Assembly (NCBI RefSeq): GCF_000515115.1
Contig: NZ_AZXF01000023.1
Location: forward strand, 186 to 64,185
From: Nocardiopsis sp. CNT312
GTDB taxonomy: Bacteria > Actinomycetota > Actinomycetes > Streptosporangiales > Streptosporangiaceae
Direction of reading: 5' to 3'
DNA length: 64,000 bases
Position 1 is the stretch's first letter; each line of letters opens with the position of its first letter. Made by a program: the position numbers and the translations under genes. Below the pieces are notes generated by a model that had not been told where the DNA came from, did not search any database, and saw only the letters and a list, made by a program, of their open reading frames with translations. Below, piece after piece: positions 55,749 to 63,598 of this stretch.

Positions 55749-57338
55749 TCAGCCGTGGGCCGGGGCCAGGGGCACCGGGACGGAGGCGGTCTCCGGGGAC
55801 CGCAGGGTGTTCCGTGAGATCAGGCGTCCGAGCCCTTCCACACGGTCGGTCGAGGTGCCGCCCGACAGCGGCAGGAGGGCGTCCAGGTGTCCGTCGGGTC
55901 TGACGACCAGGGCAGACGCGTGTCGGCCGAGCCTGGACAGCAGGGCCCCCGGCGGCCGTCCGCCCAGGTCCGTGATCTGGACGCCGTCCACCGTCCGGCG
56001 CACCGCGTCGACGAAGGCCGCCCACCGGCCGAACCGGTACTCCAGCCCCGGCCAGAGCAGGACGGTGTACCGGTCCACGGCCAGGACCGGCGCGGTGTCC
56101 GAGGGGCGCCATCCCAGGGGCAGGCGCTCGCCCGGCGTGAACCCGCGCCGGACGGTGCGCCGCCCGTAGTGGGTGTCCAGTTGGGCCAACCGGGGCGCCA
56201 GGGAGCGCTCCAGCACGCGGGTGGCGGTCCCGAGCCGGTATGCGGTGTCGCGGACCAGTGTCTGGGACCGCCGCGCGTACAGCCCGATCCGGGCCAGGCG
56301 GGTCGACAGGCCGGCCACCTGGTCCACGGCGGGGCGGCGCTCGGTGTCGTAGCTGGACAGCAGGTGCGGCCGGTACCGTCCCCCGGCCACCCCCGCCAGC
56401 TTCCACCCCAGGTTCACCGCGTCCTGGATACCGGTGTTCAGCCCCTGCGCCCCGGACGGGCTCATCGCGTGGGCGGCGTCGCCCACCAGGAACACCCGGC
56501 CCCGGGCGTAGGTGTCGGCGGATCGCACGTGCGCCGTGAAGACCCCGCTGAAGCGCATGCCCCCGAGCCTGCGCTCCCCGGGCACCCGTTCCCGGAGCAG
56601 CCGTTCGAAGAAGGCGCGGTCGACCGTCTCCTCCCCGTAGCCGTCCGGAACACTGGCTCCCACCCGGAACACGCCGTCGCCCAGCGGGGCGAGCACCATG
56701 TTCCCCGAACGGGTCAGGTAGTAGGCGGCCTCGCTGCTGGTGCTCTCGCCGATGATCTCGGCGTCGGTGATGGCGAGCCGGGTGCGCATGGAACGTCCGG
56801 CGAACCCGAACCCGAAGGCATCACGCACCGTGCTGCCGTAGCCGTCGGCACCGACCACCCAGGAGTAGGCGCAGCTCCTGGTCCGACCGTCCGGACCGGT
56901 GATGCGGCAGGTCACGCTGTCGGATGACTGCTCGCCTCCGACGAAGGTGCGGTCGTAGCCCACCGAGCCGCCCAGGGAGGCGAGGTGCTCCTCCAGGATC
57001 GCCTCGGTACGCCACTGAGGGATCGTGATGGCGAACGGGTATCCGGCCCCCCGCAGACGGTCGAACCGGACCAGGCCGATCATGCGCTTCTCGGAGTAGT
57101 AGTTCATCTGGTCGAAGTAGTGGCCGCCCTCCACGAGCCGGCCGGCCACCCCCACGCGGTCGAGCAGTTCCAGGACGCGCGGCCACAGGATCGTGGCACG
57201 CGAGTGCGGGCTCTCCCTCTTGGTCTTGGAGATGATCTCCACGTCCACACCGGCGTGCAGGAGTTCGCACGCCAGCACGAGTCCGACCGGCCCTGCCCCC
57301 ACGACGAGGACGCGGGGGCGGTGCGCGCCCTCCTCCAT
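55749..57338 (-). CDS. FAD-dependent aromatic/polyketide hydroxylase (PF01494)
   Basis: A 529-residue flavoprotein monooxygenase. The Rossmann loop GAGPVG lies at 14-19, DG at 165-166 (VVGADG), and the GD flavin motif at 286-287 (LVGDAAHAMSPSG). A C-terminal thioredoxin-like domain is suggested by the length and the VVRPDGHLDALLP end. Such enzymes hydroxylate phenolic and polyketide substrates with NAD(P)H and O2. ATG at 57338 has GAGGGGGG five bases upstream; ten bases separate it from the ABM stop. Confidence 0.92.
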   Translation of the reverse strand: MEEGAHRPRVLVVGAGPVGLVLACELLHAGVDVEIISKTKRESPHSRATILWPRVLELLDRVGVAGRLVEGGHYFDQMNYYSEKRMIGLVRFDRLRGAGYPFAITIPQWRTEAILEEHLASLGGSVGYDRTFVGGEQSSDSVTCRITGPDGRTRSCAYSWVVGADGYGSTVRDAFGFGFAGRSMRTRLAITDAEIIGESTSSEAAYYLTRSGNMVLAPLGDGVFRVGASVPDGYGEETVDRAFFERLLRERVPGERRLGGMRFSGVFTAHVRSADTYARGRVFLVGDAAHAMSPSGAQGLNTGIQDAVNLGWKLAGVAGGRYRPHLLSSYDTERRPAVDQVAGLSTRLARIGLYARRSQTLVRDTAYRLGTATRVLERSLAPRLAQLDTHYGRRTVRRGFTPGERLPLGWRPSDTAPVLAVDRYTVLLWPGLEYRFGRWAAFVDAVRRTVDGVQITDLGGRPPGALLSRLGRHASALVVRPDGHLDALLPLSGGTSTDRVEGLGRLISRNTLRSPETASVPVPLAPAHG

Positions 57339-57348
57339 CGGTCCCCCC

Positions 57349-57642
57349 TCAAGCGCCGACCGCTTCGAGCCGGTGGACGGTGGCCTCGCTCCGGAAGCAG
57401 CCCTCCACCCGGTCCAGGAACTCACGGACGCAGTCCTCCTTCATGTGCTGGTCGATGGCGTCCTGGTCGGCCCACTCCTCGACCAGGACGACGGTGTTGT
57501 CGCGGCCCTGGGAGAGGAAGGCGTCGAAGCGCAGCGCGCCCTCCTCCTCGATGGTCCGCGCGGCCAGGTCGCGGAAGGCGGCGACCGCGGTGTCGAAGCG
57601 CTCGGGGCGCACGTCGAAGACCACGACGATCTGGATGCTCAT
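57349..57642 (-). CDS. antibiotic biosynthesis monooxygenase (ABM) domain protein
   Basis: A 97-residue ferredoxin-fold protein: MSIQIVVVFDVRPERFD, then TVVLVEEWADQDAIDQHM, typical of the ABM/YgiN family, which oxidise quinol-like compounds without cofactors. Trp/His/Asn contributions to the active site are not all visible. The ATG overlaps the stop of the histidine phosphatase (ATGA). It sits between that phosphatase and the flavin hydroxylase. Confidence 0.88.
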   Translation of the reverse strand: MSIQIVVVFDVRPERFDTAVAAFRDLAARTIEEEGALRFDAFLSQGRDNTVVLVEEWADQDAIDQHMKEDCVREFLDRVEGCFRSEATVHRLEAVGA

Positions 57643-58313
57643 AGGAGTGCGTTTCCCTTCGGTGCGAGAGTGACGGCGGGTGGAGCGGGCAGGTCGGCTG
57701 AGGCGTCCTCGCAGGAACGGGGGTCGACGTCCCATTGGAGGAGGGAGACGGTCGGCGGGCCGTACCCGCCGGTTCCGATGTCGACGCAGGCGGCACGGCA
57801 GGTACCGACCATCCCGGAGTGCCGCGCCCCCTGGAGCGCTCGGGCCAGGAGGTCGAGGACACCGCCGTGGGTCACCACCAGGACGGGCCCGCCCCCGTGT
57901 TCCGACGCCGCCACACGGCCGAGGCCGCGGGAGAAGCGGGCGAGGGCGGCGCGGCCGCTCTCGCCGCCCGGGGGCGCGAACCCCGGGTCGGACCGCAGCC
58001 GGTGCAGGACGTCCGGGTGTCGGCGGGAGAACTCGCCGCGTTCCAGGCCGTCCACCGTCCCGAGGTCGCGCTCCCGCAGTTCGGTGAACACGGTGTGCGT
58101 CAGGTCCAGACGGCGGGCCGCGGCCCGTGCGGTCTGCACCGCTCTGAGCATCGGCGACGAGTAGACGGCGGTCCACCGTCCCGGGGTCAGTGACCGCGCG
58201 ACCCGCTTCGCTTGGATCCTGCCCTCCTCGTCGAGGGGGGCGTCGCTTTGGCCCTGGAAGCGGTTCTGCGCGTTGAGCGGGGTCCGGCCGTGGCGGACCA
58301 GTGCGGCGCGCAC
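57639..58313 (-). CDS. histidine phosphatase superfamily protein
   Basis: A 224-residue phosphoglycerate-mutase-like phosphatase. The phosphoacceptor is His8 in VRHGRTPLN, with the second histidine in VLVVTHGGVLDLL and the acid in ELRERDLG. It should remove phosphate from a small phosphorylated intermediate; in this cluster a sugar-phosphate ester is the obvious candidate. GTG at 58313 lies four bases after the ACP stop. It overlaps the ABM gene. Confidence 0.9.
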   Translation of the reverse strand: MRAALVRHGRTPLNAQNRFQGQSDAPLDEEGRIQAKRVARSLTPGRWTAVYSSPMLRAVQTARAAARRLDLTHTVFTELRERDLGTVDGLERGEFSRRHPDVLHRLRSDPGFAPPGGESGRAALARFSRGLGRVAASEHGGGPVLVVTHGGVLDLLARALQGARHSGMVGTCRAACVDIGTGGYGPPTVSLLQWDVDPRSCEDASADLPAPPAVTLAPKGNALL

Positions 58314-58317
58314 GCGC

Positions 58318-58554
58318 TCAGCTCCCGGCCCGCAGCGAGAGCAGGGCGGAGGCGGTCTCTCCGATGCTCAGCTCAGGGGTGATGACGCCCTCGGCGATGC
58401 TGACCCCCAACTGCTTCTCCAGCAGGAGGGCGACCTCCATGAGGGCCAGGGAGTCCAGGTAGAGCTCTTCGAACCTGGCCTCCGGGGAGATCTCCTCGGG
58501 CGGGACCTGGTACTTCGTCGTCAGGATCTCGGAGATGAGCTCTGTGATGGGCAT
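58318..58554 (-). CDS. acyl carrier protein
   Basis: A 78-residue carrier protein with a phosphopantetheine site Ser35 in the motif LYLDSLALMEV and the typical acidic four-helix pattern. It begins MPITELISEILTTKY. AAGGAG lies nine bases before the ATG. It stands next to the FabH-like KAS III and before the phosphatase, and so can carry the beta-ketoacyl chain used by the AvrD-family protein. It is not the primary fatty-acid ACP by context. Confidence 0.92.
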   Translation of the reverse strand: MPITELISEILTTKYQVPPEEISPEARFEELYLDSLALMEVALLLEKQLGVSIAEGVITPELSIGETASALLSLRAGS

Positions 58555-58604
58555 GGGTGTCGCTCCTTCGCGGCGCGTGGCCGGGGCCGGTGGTGGGGAA
58601 GGTC

Positions 58605-59606
58605 TCAGAGAGAGGGCAGTTCGGGCCAGGTGAGGGTGGCGGCTCCCCAGGTGGCGCCGCCTCCGAACGCGGCCAGCAGGACGCGGTCGCCGCGTCCCAG
58701 CCGCCCTTCGGCGGCACTGTCGGCGAGGGCGAGCGGGATGGAGGCCGCGGCGGTGTTGCCGACGCGTTCGATGTTGGATACGGCCCGGTCGGAGTCGATG
58801 CCGAGCCGTCCGGCCACCGCCCGGAGGATGCGCATGTTGGCCTGGTGGCCGACGAACCAGTCGACCTCTTCGATCGTCCATCCGCTGGTGCCGAGGACCT
58901 TGAGAGAGGTCTCGCTCATCTGCTGGACCGCGTGCTTGAACACCGGCTGGCCCTCCATGCGGAAGTAGGTGTCCCCGAGGGCGGGGGGCCGGCCGGAGGC
59001 GCGCTGCTCGGCGCCGCCGCCCGGGACCGTGATCAGGTCGCGCAGGCTTCCGTCGCTGCCGGTGTCGAAGTCCAGGACCGCGCCGTCCTCGGACCGGTCT
59101 CCGGCGCGCAGGGCGAGCGCTCCCGCGCCGTCACCGAAGATGGCGACCGTCGAGCGGTCCTCGGGGTCGAGCAGGGTACTGAAGGACTCCGCGCCGATCA
59201 CGACGGCGCTCCCGGCCGTGCCGGCGGTGATGGCGGCCGTCGCGGTCTGGAGCGCGTAGACGAACCCGGAGCAGACCGCGGAGACATCGAAGGCGGAGGC
59301 GCCGACCAGCCCCATGCGGCTGGCCACGGTCGGCGCGGTGGCGGGACAGAGCCGGTCGGGTGTGGTGGTCGCGACCACGACCAGGTCGACCGAGTCCAGG
59401 CCGGCCTGCTTCATGGCCCGGGACCCGGCTTCGGTGGCCAGGTCCCCCGTGGAGGTTCCGGCCTCCACGACATGGCGCTGGCGGATACCGGTGCGGGTAC
59501 GGATCCATTCGTCGGAGGTGTCGAGGCGTTGTGCCAGTTCATGGTTGGTGACGACTCGGGGCGGCAGGGCGCCGCCCACGCCGGTGACGACCGCTGTGGG
59601 TCCCAT
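58605..59606 (-). CDS. 3-oxoacyl-ACP synthase III (FabH-like)
   Basis: A 333-residue KAS III with the full triad: Cys112 (VSAVCSGF), His254 (GHQANMRI) and Asn284 (VGNTAAAS). It condenses an acyl-CoA starter with malonyl-ACP to give a beta-ketoacyl-ACP. Its position beside a dedicated ACP and the AvrD-family gene suggests it makes the beta-ketoacyl donor. It has the standard DEWIRTRTGI and GDGAGAL motifs and normal length. It is 16 bases after the AvrD-family stop. Confidence 0.95.
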   Translation of the reverse strand: MGPTAVVTGVGGALPPRVVTNHELAQRLDTSDEWIRTRTGIRQRHVVEAGTSTGDLATEAGSRAMKQAGLDSVDLVVVATTTPDRLCPATAPTVASRMGLVGASAFDVSAVCSGFVYALQTATAAITAGTAGSAVVIGAESFSTLLDPEDRSTVAIFGDGAGALALRAGDRSEDGAVLDFDTGSDGSLRDLITVPGGGAEQRASGRPPALGDTYFRMEGQPVFKHAVQQMSETSLKVLGTSGWTIEEVDWFVGHQANMRILRAVAGRLGIDSDRAVSNIERVGNTAAASIPLALADSAAEGRLGRGDRVLLAAFGGGATWGAATLTWPELPSL

Positions 59607-59622
59607 GGCTCTCCCTACGTTG

Positions 59623-60633
59623 TCAGGCGGTGCGCAGCCGGTGTGCGACGGCGCAGTCCACGTGCACTCCGCCGAGGTCGCCGACGATGTCCGCCGTGCG
59701 CCAAACGGCGTCATCCGTCTCCAGGAGCAGGGGGTGTTCGATGGCGGTGTCCACACGGACCCCGTGTCCGGTGGGGCGGTCTGGGCGCGCGGCCGACATG
59801 GCGGTCCGGCGCATCCACAGGGTGTCGCTGTCCGAGCGCCGTATCCCGTCCAGGTCGTAGAGCATCACCTGCGCCAGTTGGAGCGCGGTGACGAAGGCGT
59901 CGACCATGGTCACCGACGGCTGGTGCGCCGCTTCGAGACCGCTGGTCGGCCAGGGGTGCGGGCCGTCGCCCGTGAGGGCGAGGTCGGCCTCGGCGCGCAG
60001 CCCGCCGGGGTCGATGGACACATTGCGGATCTCCTGGCGCCGGGACCGGAACCCCTGACCGAAGTACCGCCGTTCGGCGGGGCCGAGGAGGGCGTCGGGG
60101 GAGGCGTGGATGTGTTCGCCCGGTACGGGGGCGGTCTCCGGGTGCACCACTTCGCACCTGGTCCGCATCGTTCCGACGGTGCAGTCCACGAGGGAGACCC
60201 ACAGGGAGGGGTCGTCCCGCGAGGGCTCGCGGCTGCGCCGTACGGCGTGTGCGCGGAGGTCACCCAGGTCCTCCATCGGTGTGGTTCCGGCCGAGATCCT
60301 GACGGAGCGCAGCCAGGCCCGCTCCGTACCCGCCGGTCCGTCTCCGGCGACGCAGAGTTCGCTCAGTTCAGCGGCCGTCACCAGTCCGTCGATCGTGCTG
60401 AAGTGCGGGGGCAGCTGCCCTTTCGCGCCTTTCTTCGACCAGTCGTCCGGGTAACGAACCGCCAGTCTGGAGGCGACTCGGACATCGTTGGTGACATCTG
60501 TGGTCCGTGTGACTCGGATGTCGGTGTGTTCGTAGGAGACCCGTCGGAAACCTTTTCCGAAGAATCTCTTTTCGCTCGGGCCGAGTTGGTCGTCCACGGA
60601 GGAGAGGAAAGTTGGGGTCGATACAGAATTCAC
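59623..60633 (-). CDS. AvrD-family protein (syringolide synthase-like)
   Basis: A 336-residue protein made of two similar halves: LGPSEKRFFGKGF at 17-29 and LGPAERRYFGQGF at 183-195. Each half is followed by a TIDGLVTAAELS- or MVDAFVTALQLAQ-like helix, and the first half has AVRYPDDWSKKG. This is the pattern I associate with AvrD (PF05655), the Pseudomonas syringae protein that directs syringolide formation from beta-ketoacids and xylulose. The more common AfsA butenolide synthase was considered, but its motifs are not seen. GTG start overlaps the PaaI stop (GTGA). It is the key enzyme candidate of the operon. Confidence 0.7.
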   Translation of the reverse strand: MNSVSTPTFLSSVDDQLGPSEKRFFGKGFRRVSYEHTDIRVTRTTDVTNDVRVASRLAVRYPDDWSKKGAKGQLPPHFSTIDGLVTAAELSELCVAGDGPAGTERAWLRSVRISAGTTPMEDLGDLRAHAVRRSREPSRDDPSLWVSLVDCTVGTMRTRCEVVHPETAPVPGEHIHASPDALLGPAERRYFGQGFRSRRQEIRNVSIDPGGLRAEADLALTGDGPHPWPTSGLEAAHQPSVTMVDAFVTALQLAQVMLYDLDGIRRSDSDTLWMRRTAMSAARPDRPTGHGVRVDTAIEHPLLLETDDAVWRTADIVGDLGGVHVDCAVAHRLRTA

Positions 60634-61097
60634 TGGTCAGCCCCGTTCGCGCTTGCCATGGCTGCTCTTTCCCCGTTTCTCCGGTGCCGGGGCCTGATCG
60701 CGCAGGTGAGTCGGGCGGTGCACGTCCGGCGTCCGGTGTGGTCGGTGATGACGATCTCGTAGCTGGCGGTCGAACCGCTCTCGTGGAGTGGGGTGCAGAT
60801 TCCGGTCACCGTTCCGGACGAGGCCCACCGGTGGTGCGTGCACGACAGTTCGGTGCCGACGGCGTTGCCGCCCTCGCCGGCGTGCAGGAAGGCCGCGAGG
60901 GAGCCCAGTGTCTCCGCCAGGACGGCGTTGGCTCCGCCGTGCAGGATGCCTAGGGGTTGGTGGTTGCCCCGGATCGGCATCGAACCGACGACCCGTCCGG
61001 GTCGGCAGACCGCGATGTCGATCCCCATGCGGTGGACCAGTTGCTCCGGCTCGGCCCCGTGTTCAGGAAGGAAGGATTCCAGTGTTGCTTGCGTCAC
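60630..61097 (-). CDS. PaaI-type hotdog thioesterase
   Basis: A 155-residue hotdog-fold acyl-thioesterase: HGGANAVLAETLGS with His53-Gly-Gly and Glu62 is the PaaI-type active-site helix, followed by a beta sheet with TELSCTHHRW and STASYEIVITDHTG. It probably releases acyl chains from CoA or ACP. GTG at 61097 has GGGGAT six bases upstream. First gene of the ten-gene operon; its stop overlaps the AvrD-family start. Confidence 0.9.
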   Translation of the reverse strand: MTQATLESFLPEHGAEPEQLVHRMGIDIAVCRPGRVVGSMPIRGNHQPLGILHGGANAVLAETLGSLAAFLHAGEGGNAVGTELSCTHHRWASSGTVTGICTPLHESGSTASYEIVITDHTGRRTCTARLTCAIRPRHRRNGERAAMASANGADQ

Positions 61098-61522
61098 TTC
61101 ACATCCCCATTCTTGGCCCGCGAGGGCATGGGTGAGGAAAAGGATCTTGGTGAGGAGTTATTCGCTTCGCCCCTATTTGCGATGCATATCCTGGGTCCCA
61201 GTAATTCCCCGAATGCTTGGATCTCAGTACAGCAAGCGCTCTGGTCGAGTGTCAAGGAAGCGGTTGCGCTTGGCACAATGCTGCCAAATTTTCATCGCCC
61301 CCAAGACCGCCTTGTGTCTTCCGGGAGCTTCGTGTAGACATGCTTTGTCCGATCCTCTGTGTGGTCAGACGTGCTGCTTTTCGCCACGGCGAGAAAGTGG
61401 CGCAGGTCACAAACATTGGTTTGGGAAGTGCGGTTGTGTTGGAAGGGACGGCCGATCTCCGTGCGTAACTTAATTTTATTTTTCAGTTAACGAAGCGGCG
61501 AAATTCTTCGCAGGGGGATATC
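61098..61522. other. AT-rich divergent spacer between the AvrD operon and the LuxR-type gene
   Basis: No gene is seen in 425 bases. The base composition is clearly lower in GC than the rest of the window, particularly 61270-61510, including a T/A-rich run near 61468-61490. It holds the operon promoter at 61226-61255 and a short dyad GCGAA-ATTC-TTCGC (61498-61511) right before the LuxR ribosome-binding site. Either the spacer came with the cluster by transfer or it is a regulatory platform. Confidence 0.6.
61226..61255 (-). promoter_or_regulatory. promoter of the AvrD-cluster operon
   Basis: On the minus strand TTGACA (61255-61250), an 18-base spacer and TGTACT (61231-61226) make a near-consensus housekeeping promoter reading into the PaaI gene, with a leader of about 120 bases. 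It is the only strong match in the spacer. Confidence 0.6.
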
Positions 61523-61786
61523 GTGAACAGCTCGATGGGTGGAGCGCACCTGCTCACCCAAGAGGACCGCGACCTTCTTGTCCTTCTGGCCGAGTGCACC
61601 AGCGACGAGCAGATCGCCCGTCGCGCGCTCATGAGTGTGCGGACGGTACGCCGCAGGATCGCCAGGATCATGGCCCTGCTCTCCGTCAACAACCGCTACG
61701 CGCTGGGCATCGCCGTGTCCAGCCTCGACCTGGTCGCCTACCGCGAAGGCGCCGACAAGGTGCTCGTGGGATCGGCCAGACCCTAG
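61523..61786 (+). CDS. small LuxR-type HTH regulator
   Basis: An 87-residue stand-alone GerE/LuxR helix-turn-helix protein: LTQEDRDLLVLLAECTSDEQIARRALMS is helices 1-2 and VRTVRRRIARIMALL the recognition helix. There is no receiver or autoinducer domain. GGGGGA lies six bases before the GTG. It is divergent from the AvrD operon and the obvious candidate regulator. The 288 bases after it contain only GC-rich inverted repeats (for example GGTTTCC/GGAAACC at 61845 and 61887) that may terminate it. Confidence 0.88.
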   Translation: MNSSMGGAHLLTQEDRDLLVLLAECTSDEQIARRALMSVRTVRRRIARIMALLSVNNRYALGIAVSSLDLVAYREGADKVLVGSARP

Positions 61787-62074
61787 CCGTCCAGGGCCGG
61801 GACACGGACCGGCTCCGCTCCGTGGCAGCCCTGACCCGCTCCACGGTTTCCCCGCCGGCGAGGGCCCGCCTTCCGTGAAACCCGCCGGAAACCGGGCTGT
61901 CGATCACTGCTTCGCGTGCTCGGGCGTCGGGAAGGGCGTGGCGTGTCCGGGAAGGCCGGTGCTTCGCCGTGCGGACGGGCGGCGGGACGGGGGAGCGGTG
62001 CCCCCGGGGGAGCGGGACGCGGGGCCGGGAGATCCCCCGGCGCGCTCGCTCGGAGCCGGTGGGGCGGTGTGCCG

Positions 62075-62422
62075 TCAGTGAGGGGCGGGTGCGAGGTGGA
62101 TGTCGCCGCCCACGCCCTCGGCGTCCGCGGCCCCCAGCAGAGCCCCGACCAGCCCGGGGAAGCGTTCGTCCAGGTCCTGGCGGCGCAGCGTGACGAAACA
62201 GCGGGTGCCCTCCTGGCGGGTGCGGGTCACCCCCGCGTCGCGCAGCACCCGCAGGTGGTGGCTGAGCGTGGACTTGGCCACCGGTGCCCGCAGTTCGCCC
62301 CACCCGCGCTCGGTGCCGTCGGCGAGCAGCCGCACGAGCCCGATCCGCAGCGGGTCGCTCAGCGCCGCCATCACGTCGGGTAGCGACAGTTCCTCGGTCG
62401 CCGGATGGTGTGCGTTTCTCAT
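62075..62422 (-). CDS. ArsR-family transcriptional repressor
   Basis: A 115-residue winged-helix protein: MAALSDPLRIGLVRLLADGT, then APVAKSTLSHHLRVLRDAGV as recognition helix and TRQEGTRCFVTLRR as wing. The metal-binding cysteines of ArsR/SmtB (CxC) are absent, so it may sense another ligand. It is divergent from the SDR gene with a nested palindromic operator between them. Confidence 0.92.
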   Translation of the reverse strand: MRNAHHPATEELSLPDVMAALSDPLRIGLVRLLADGTERGWGELRAPVAKSTLSHHLRVLRDAGVTRTRQEGTRCFVTLRRQDLDERFPGLVGALLGAADAEGVGGDIHLAPAPH

Positions 62423-62436
62423 GGACCCATGCTAGC

Positions 62437-62465
62437 TTGTTCGATGTTCGACGAACAACGAACAA
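62437..62465. promoter_or_regulatory. nested palindromic operator for the ArsR repressor
   Basis: Half-sites TTGTTCG (62437-62443) and CGAACAA (62459-62465) flank a perfect inner palindrome TGTTCGACGAACA (62445-62457). Four TGTTCG/CGAACA half-sites thus lie in 29 bases, immediately before the SDR ribosome-binding site and 15 bases from the ArsR start. Two dimers could bind. Confidence 0.75.
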
Positions 62466-62475
62466 AGGAGTTGGG

Positions 62476-63249
62476 TTGACCGAGCCAGAGCACCACCAGC
62501 ACACGGGCCTCCACGGGCGGGCCGCCATCGTCACCGGCGCCGGATCGGGTATCGGCCGCGCCGCCGCGATCGCCCTGGCGCGCGCCGGAGCCCGCGTCCT
62601 GGGGGTCGGCCGCCGCAGGGAGGCGCTTCAGGCCACCGCCGACCAGCACCCCGGCATCGCCGTCCACCCCGCCGACCTGCGCGACCCCGACGCCCCCGCC
62701 GGGGTGGTCGAAGCCGCGGCGGAGCGGTGGGGACGTATCGACGTCCTCGTCAACAACGCCGGTGCCACCGTGATGATGCCGCTGGCCGAGACCGGTGCCG
62801 ACCGCGTCACCGCGCTGTTCGCGCTCAACGTCACCGCCCCCAGCCTCCTGGCCGCCGCGGCCCTGTCGCACCTGCGCGAGTCGAGCGGGACGATCGTCAA
62901 CGTCTCCAGCACCTACGGCCACCGGCCGCTGCCCGGAGCCGCCCACTACGCCGCCTCCAAGGCCGCCGTCGAGCAGTTGACGCGCAGTTGGGCGCTGGAG
63001 CTGGCCCCCGAGGGCGTGCGGGTCAACGCCCTGGCACCGGGGCCCACCGAGAGCGAGGCCCTGTCGGCGGCCGGGCTCCCCGAGGCCGACGTCGCCCGGG
63101 TCAAGGAGGCCGAGGCCGCGCGGGTCCCGCTGGGCCGCCGCGGTGAGCCCGACGAGGTCGCCCAGTGGGTGCTGCGGCTCGCCGACCCGGACACCACCTG
63201 GCTCACCGGGCAGGTCCTCACCATCGACGGCGGCCTCGAACTCACCTGA
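62476..63249 (+). CDS. short-chain dehydrogenase/reductase
   Basis: A 257-residue classical SDR. The cofactor loop is TGAGSGIG at 20-27, NNAG follows at about 93-96, and the catalytic residues are Ser144/145, Tyr158 and Lys162 (YAASK). The C terminus TGQVLTIDGGLEL is typical of the FabG-like group. TTG at 62476 is the start because AAAGGAG lies five bases upstream. The ArsR repressor and its operator sit directly before it, so it should be induced by an unknown ligand. Confidence 0.93.
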   Translation: MTEPEHHQHTGLHGRAAIVTGAGSGIGRAAAIALARAGARVLGVGRRREALQATADQHPGIAVHPADLRDPDAPAGVVEAAAERWGRIDVLVNNAGATVMMPLAETGADRVTALFALNVTAPSLLAAAALSHLRESSGTIVNVSSTYGHRPLPGAAHYAASKAAVEQLTRSWALELAPEGVRVNALAPGPTESEALSAAGLPEADVARVKEAEAARVPLGRRGEPDEVAQWVLRLADPDTTWLTGQVLTIDGGLELT

Positions 63250-63339
63250 ACCCGGGACCGGCGTCGGGGTTCGCCCCACGACGGTCTTTCGGGTCGGGGT
63301 TCGCCCCGGGGCGAACCCCGACCTTGCCAGAGCTCCGCG
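63250..63339. repeat. 32-bp perfect palindrome with partial direct repeat after the SDR gene
   Basis: Positions 63292-63307 and 63308-63323 are perfectly complementary (16 + 16 bp, no unpaired centre). The first arm (15 bases, 63293-63307) is also repeated 20 bases earlier at 63273-63287. It probably acts as a terminator of the SDR gene; folding needs a few central bases to open as a loop. Confidence 0.75.
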
Positions 63340-63374
63340 CTACCGGGAGTAGTGGTACGCGGGTACGGACGCGG
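63340..63374 (-). pseudogene. tail fragment of a GNAT-like gene, duplicated from the gene downstream
   Basis: The 26 bases 63349-63374 match 63623-63648, inside the GNAT gene, with one mismatch. On the minus strand both read ASVPAY followed by H or R and Y, and here a TAG follows at 63340-63342. It is a relic of the C-terminal end of a second copy. The remaining 220 bases to the GNAT stop show no gene. Confidence 0.5.
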
Positions 63375-63598
63375 TCCCGGTGAACCGGGGGCCGTGCGGA
63401 CGGGCGGCGCCACGGGCAGGGGAGCAGTGGCGCCGCCCAACGACACGGATACGGGGTCAGCGGATCCCGTGGCTCACCCGTCTGGCGTCGATGGGCACCG
63501 TGCCCCGGGCAGGCCGGCCCCCGCGTCGTCGCCGCCGAGCCCCCGCAGCCAGACGCCGCTGTCGGCGGCGCAGGCGTCCATCCGGTCCAGGGGGTGTG

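Noticed and set aside
59623..60633. AfsA-type butenolide synthase
   Set aside because: The duplicated LGPxExRxFGxGF halves fit AvrD and not AfsA; the pathway logic is similar, which is why it was considered.
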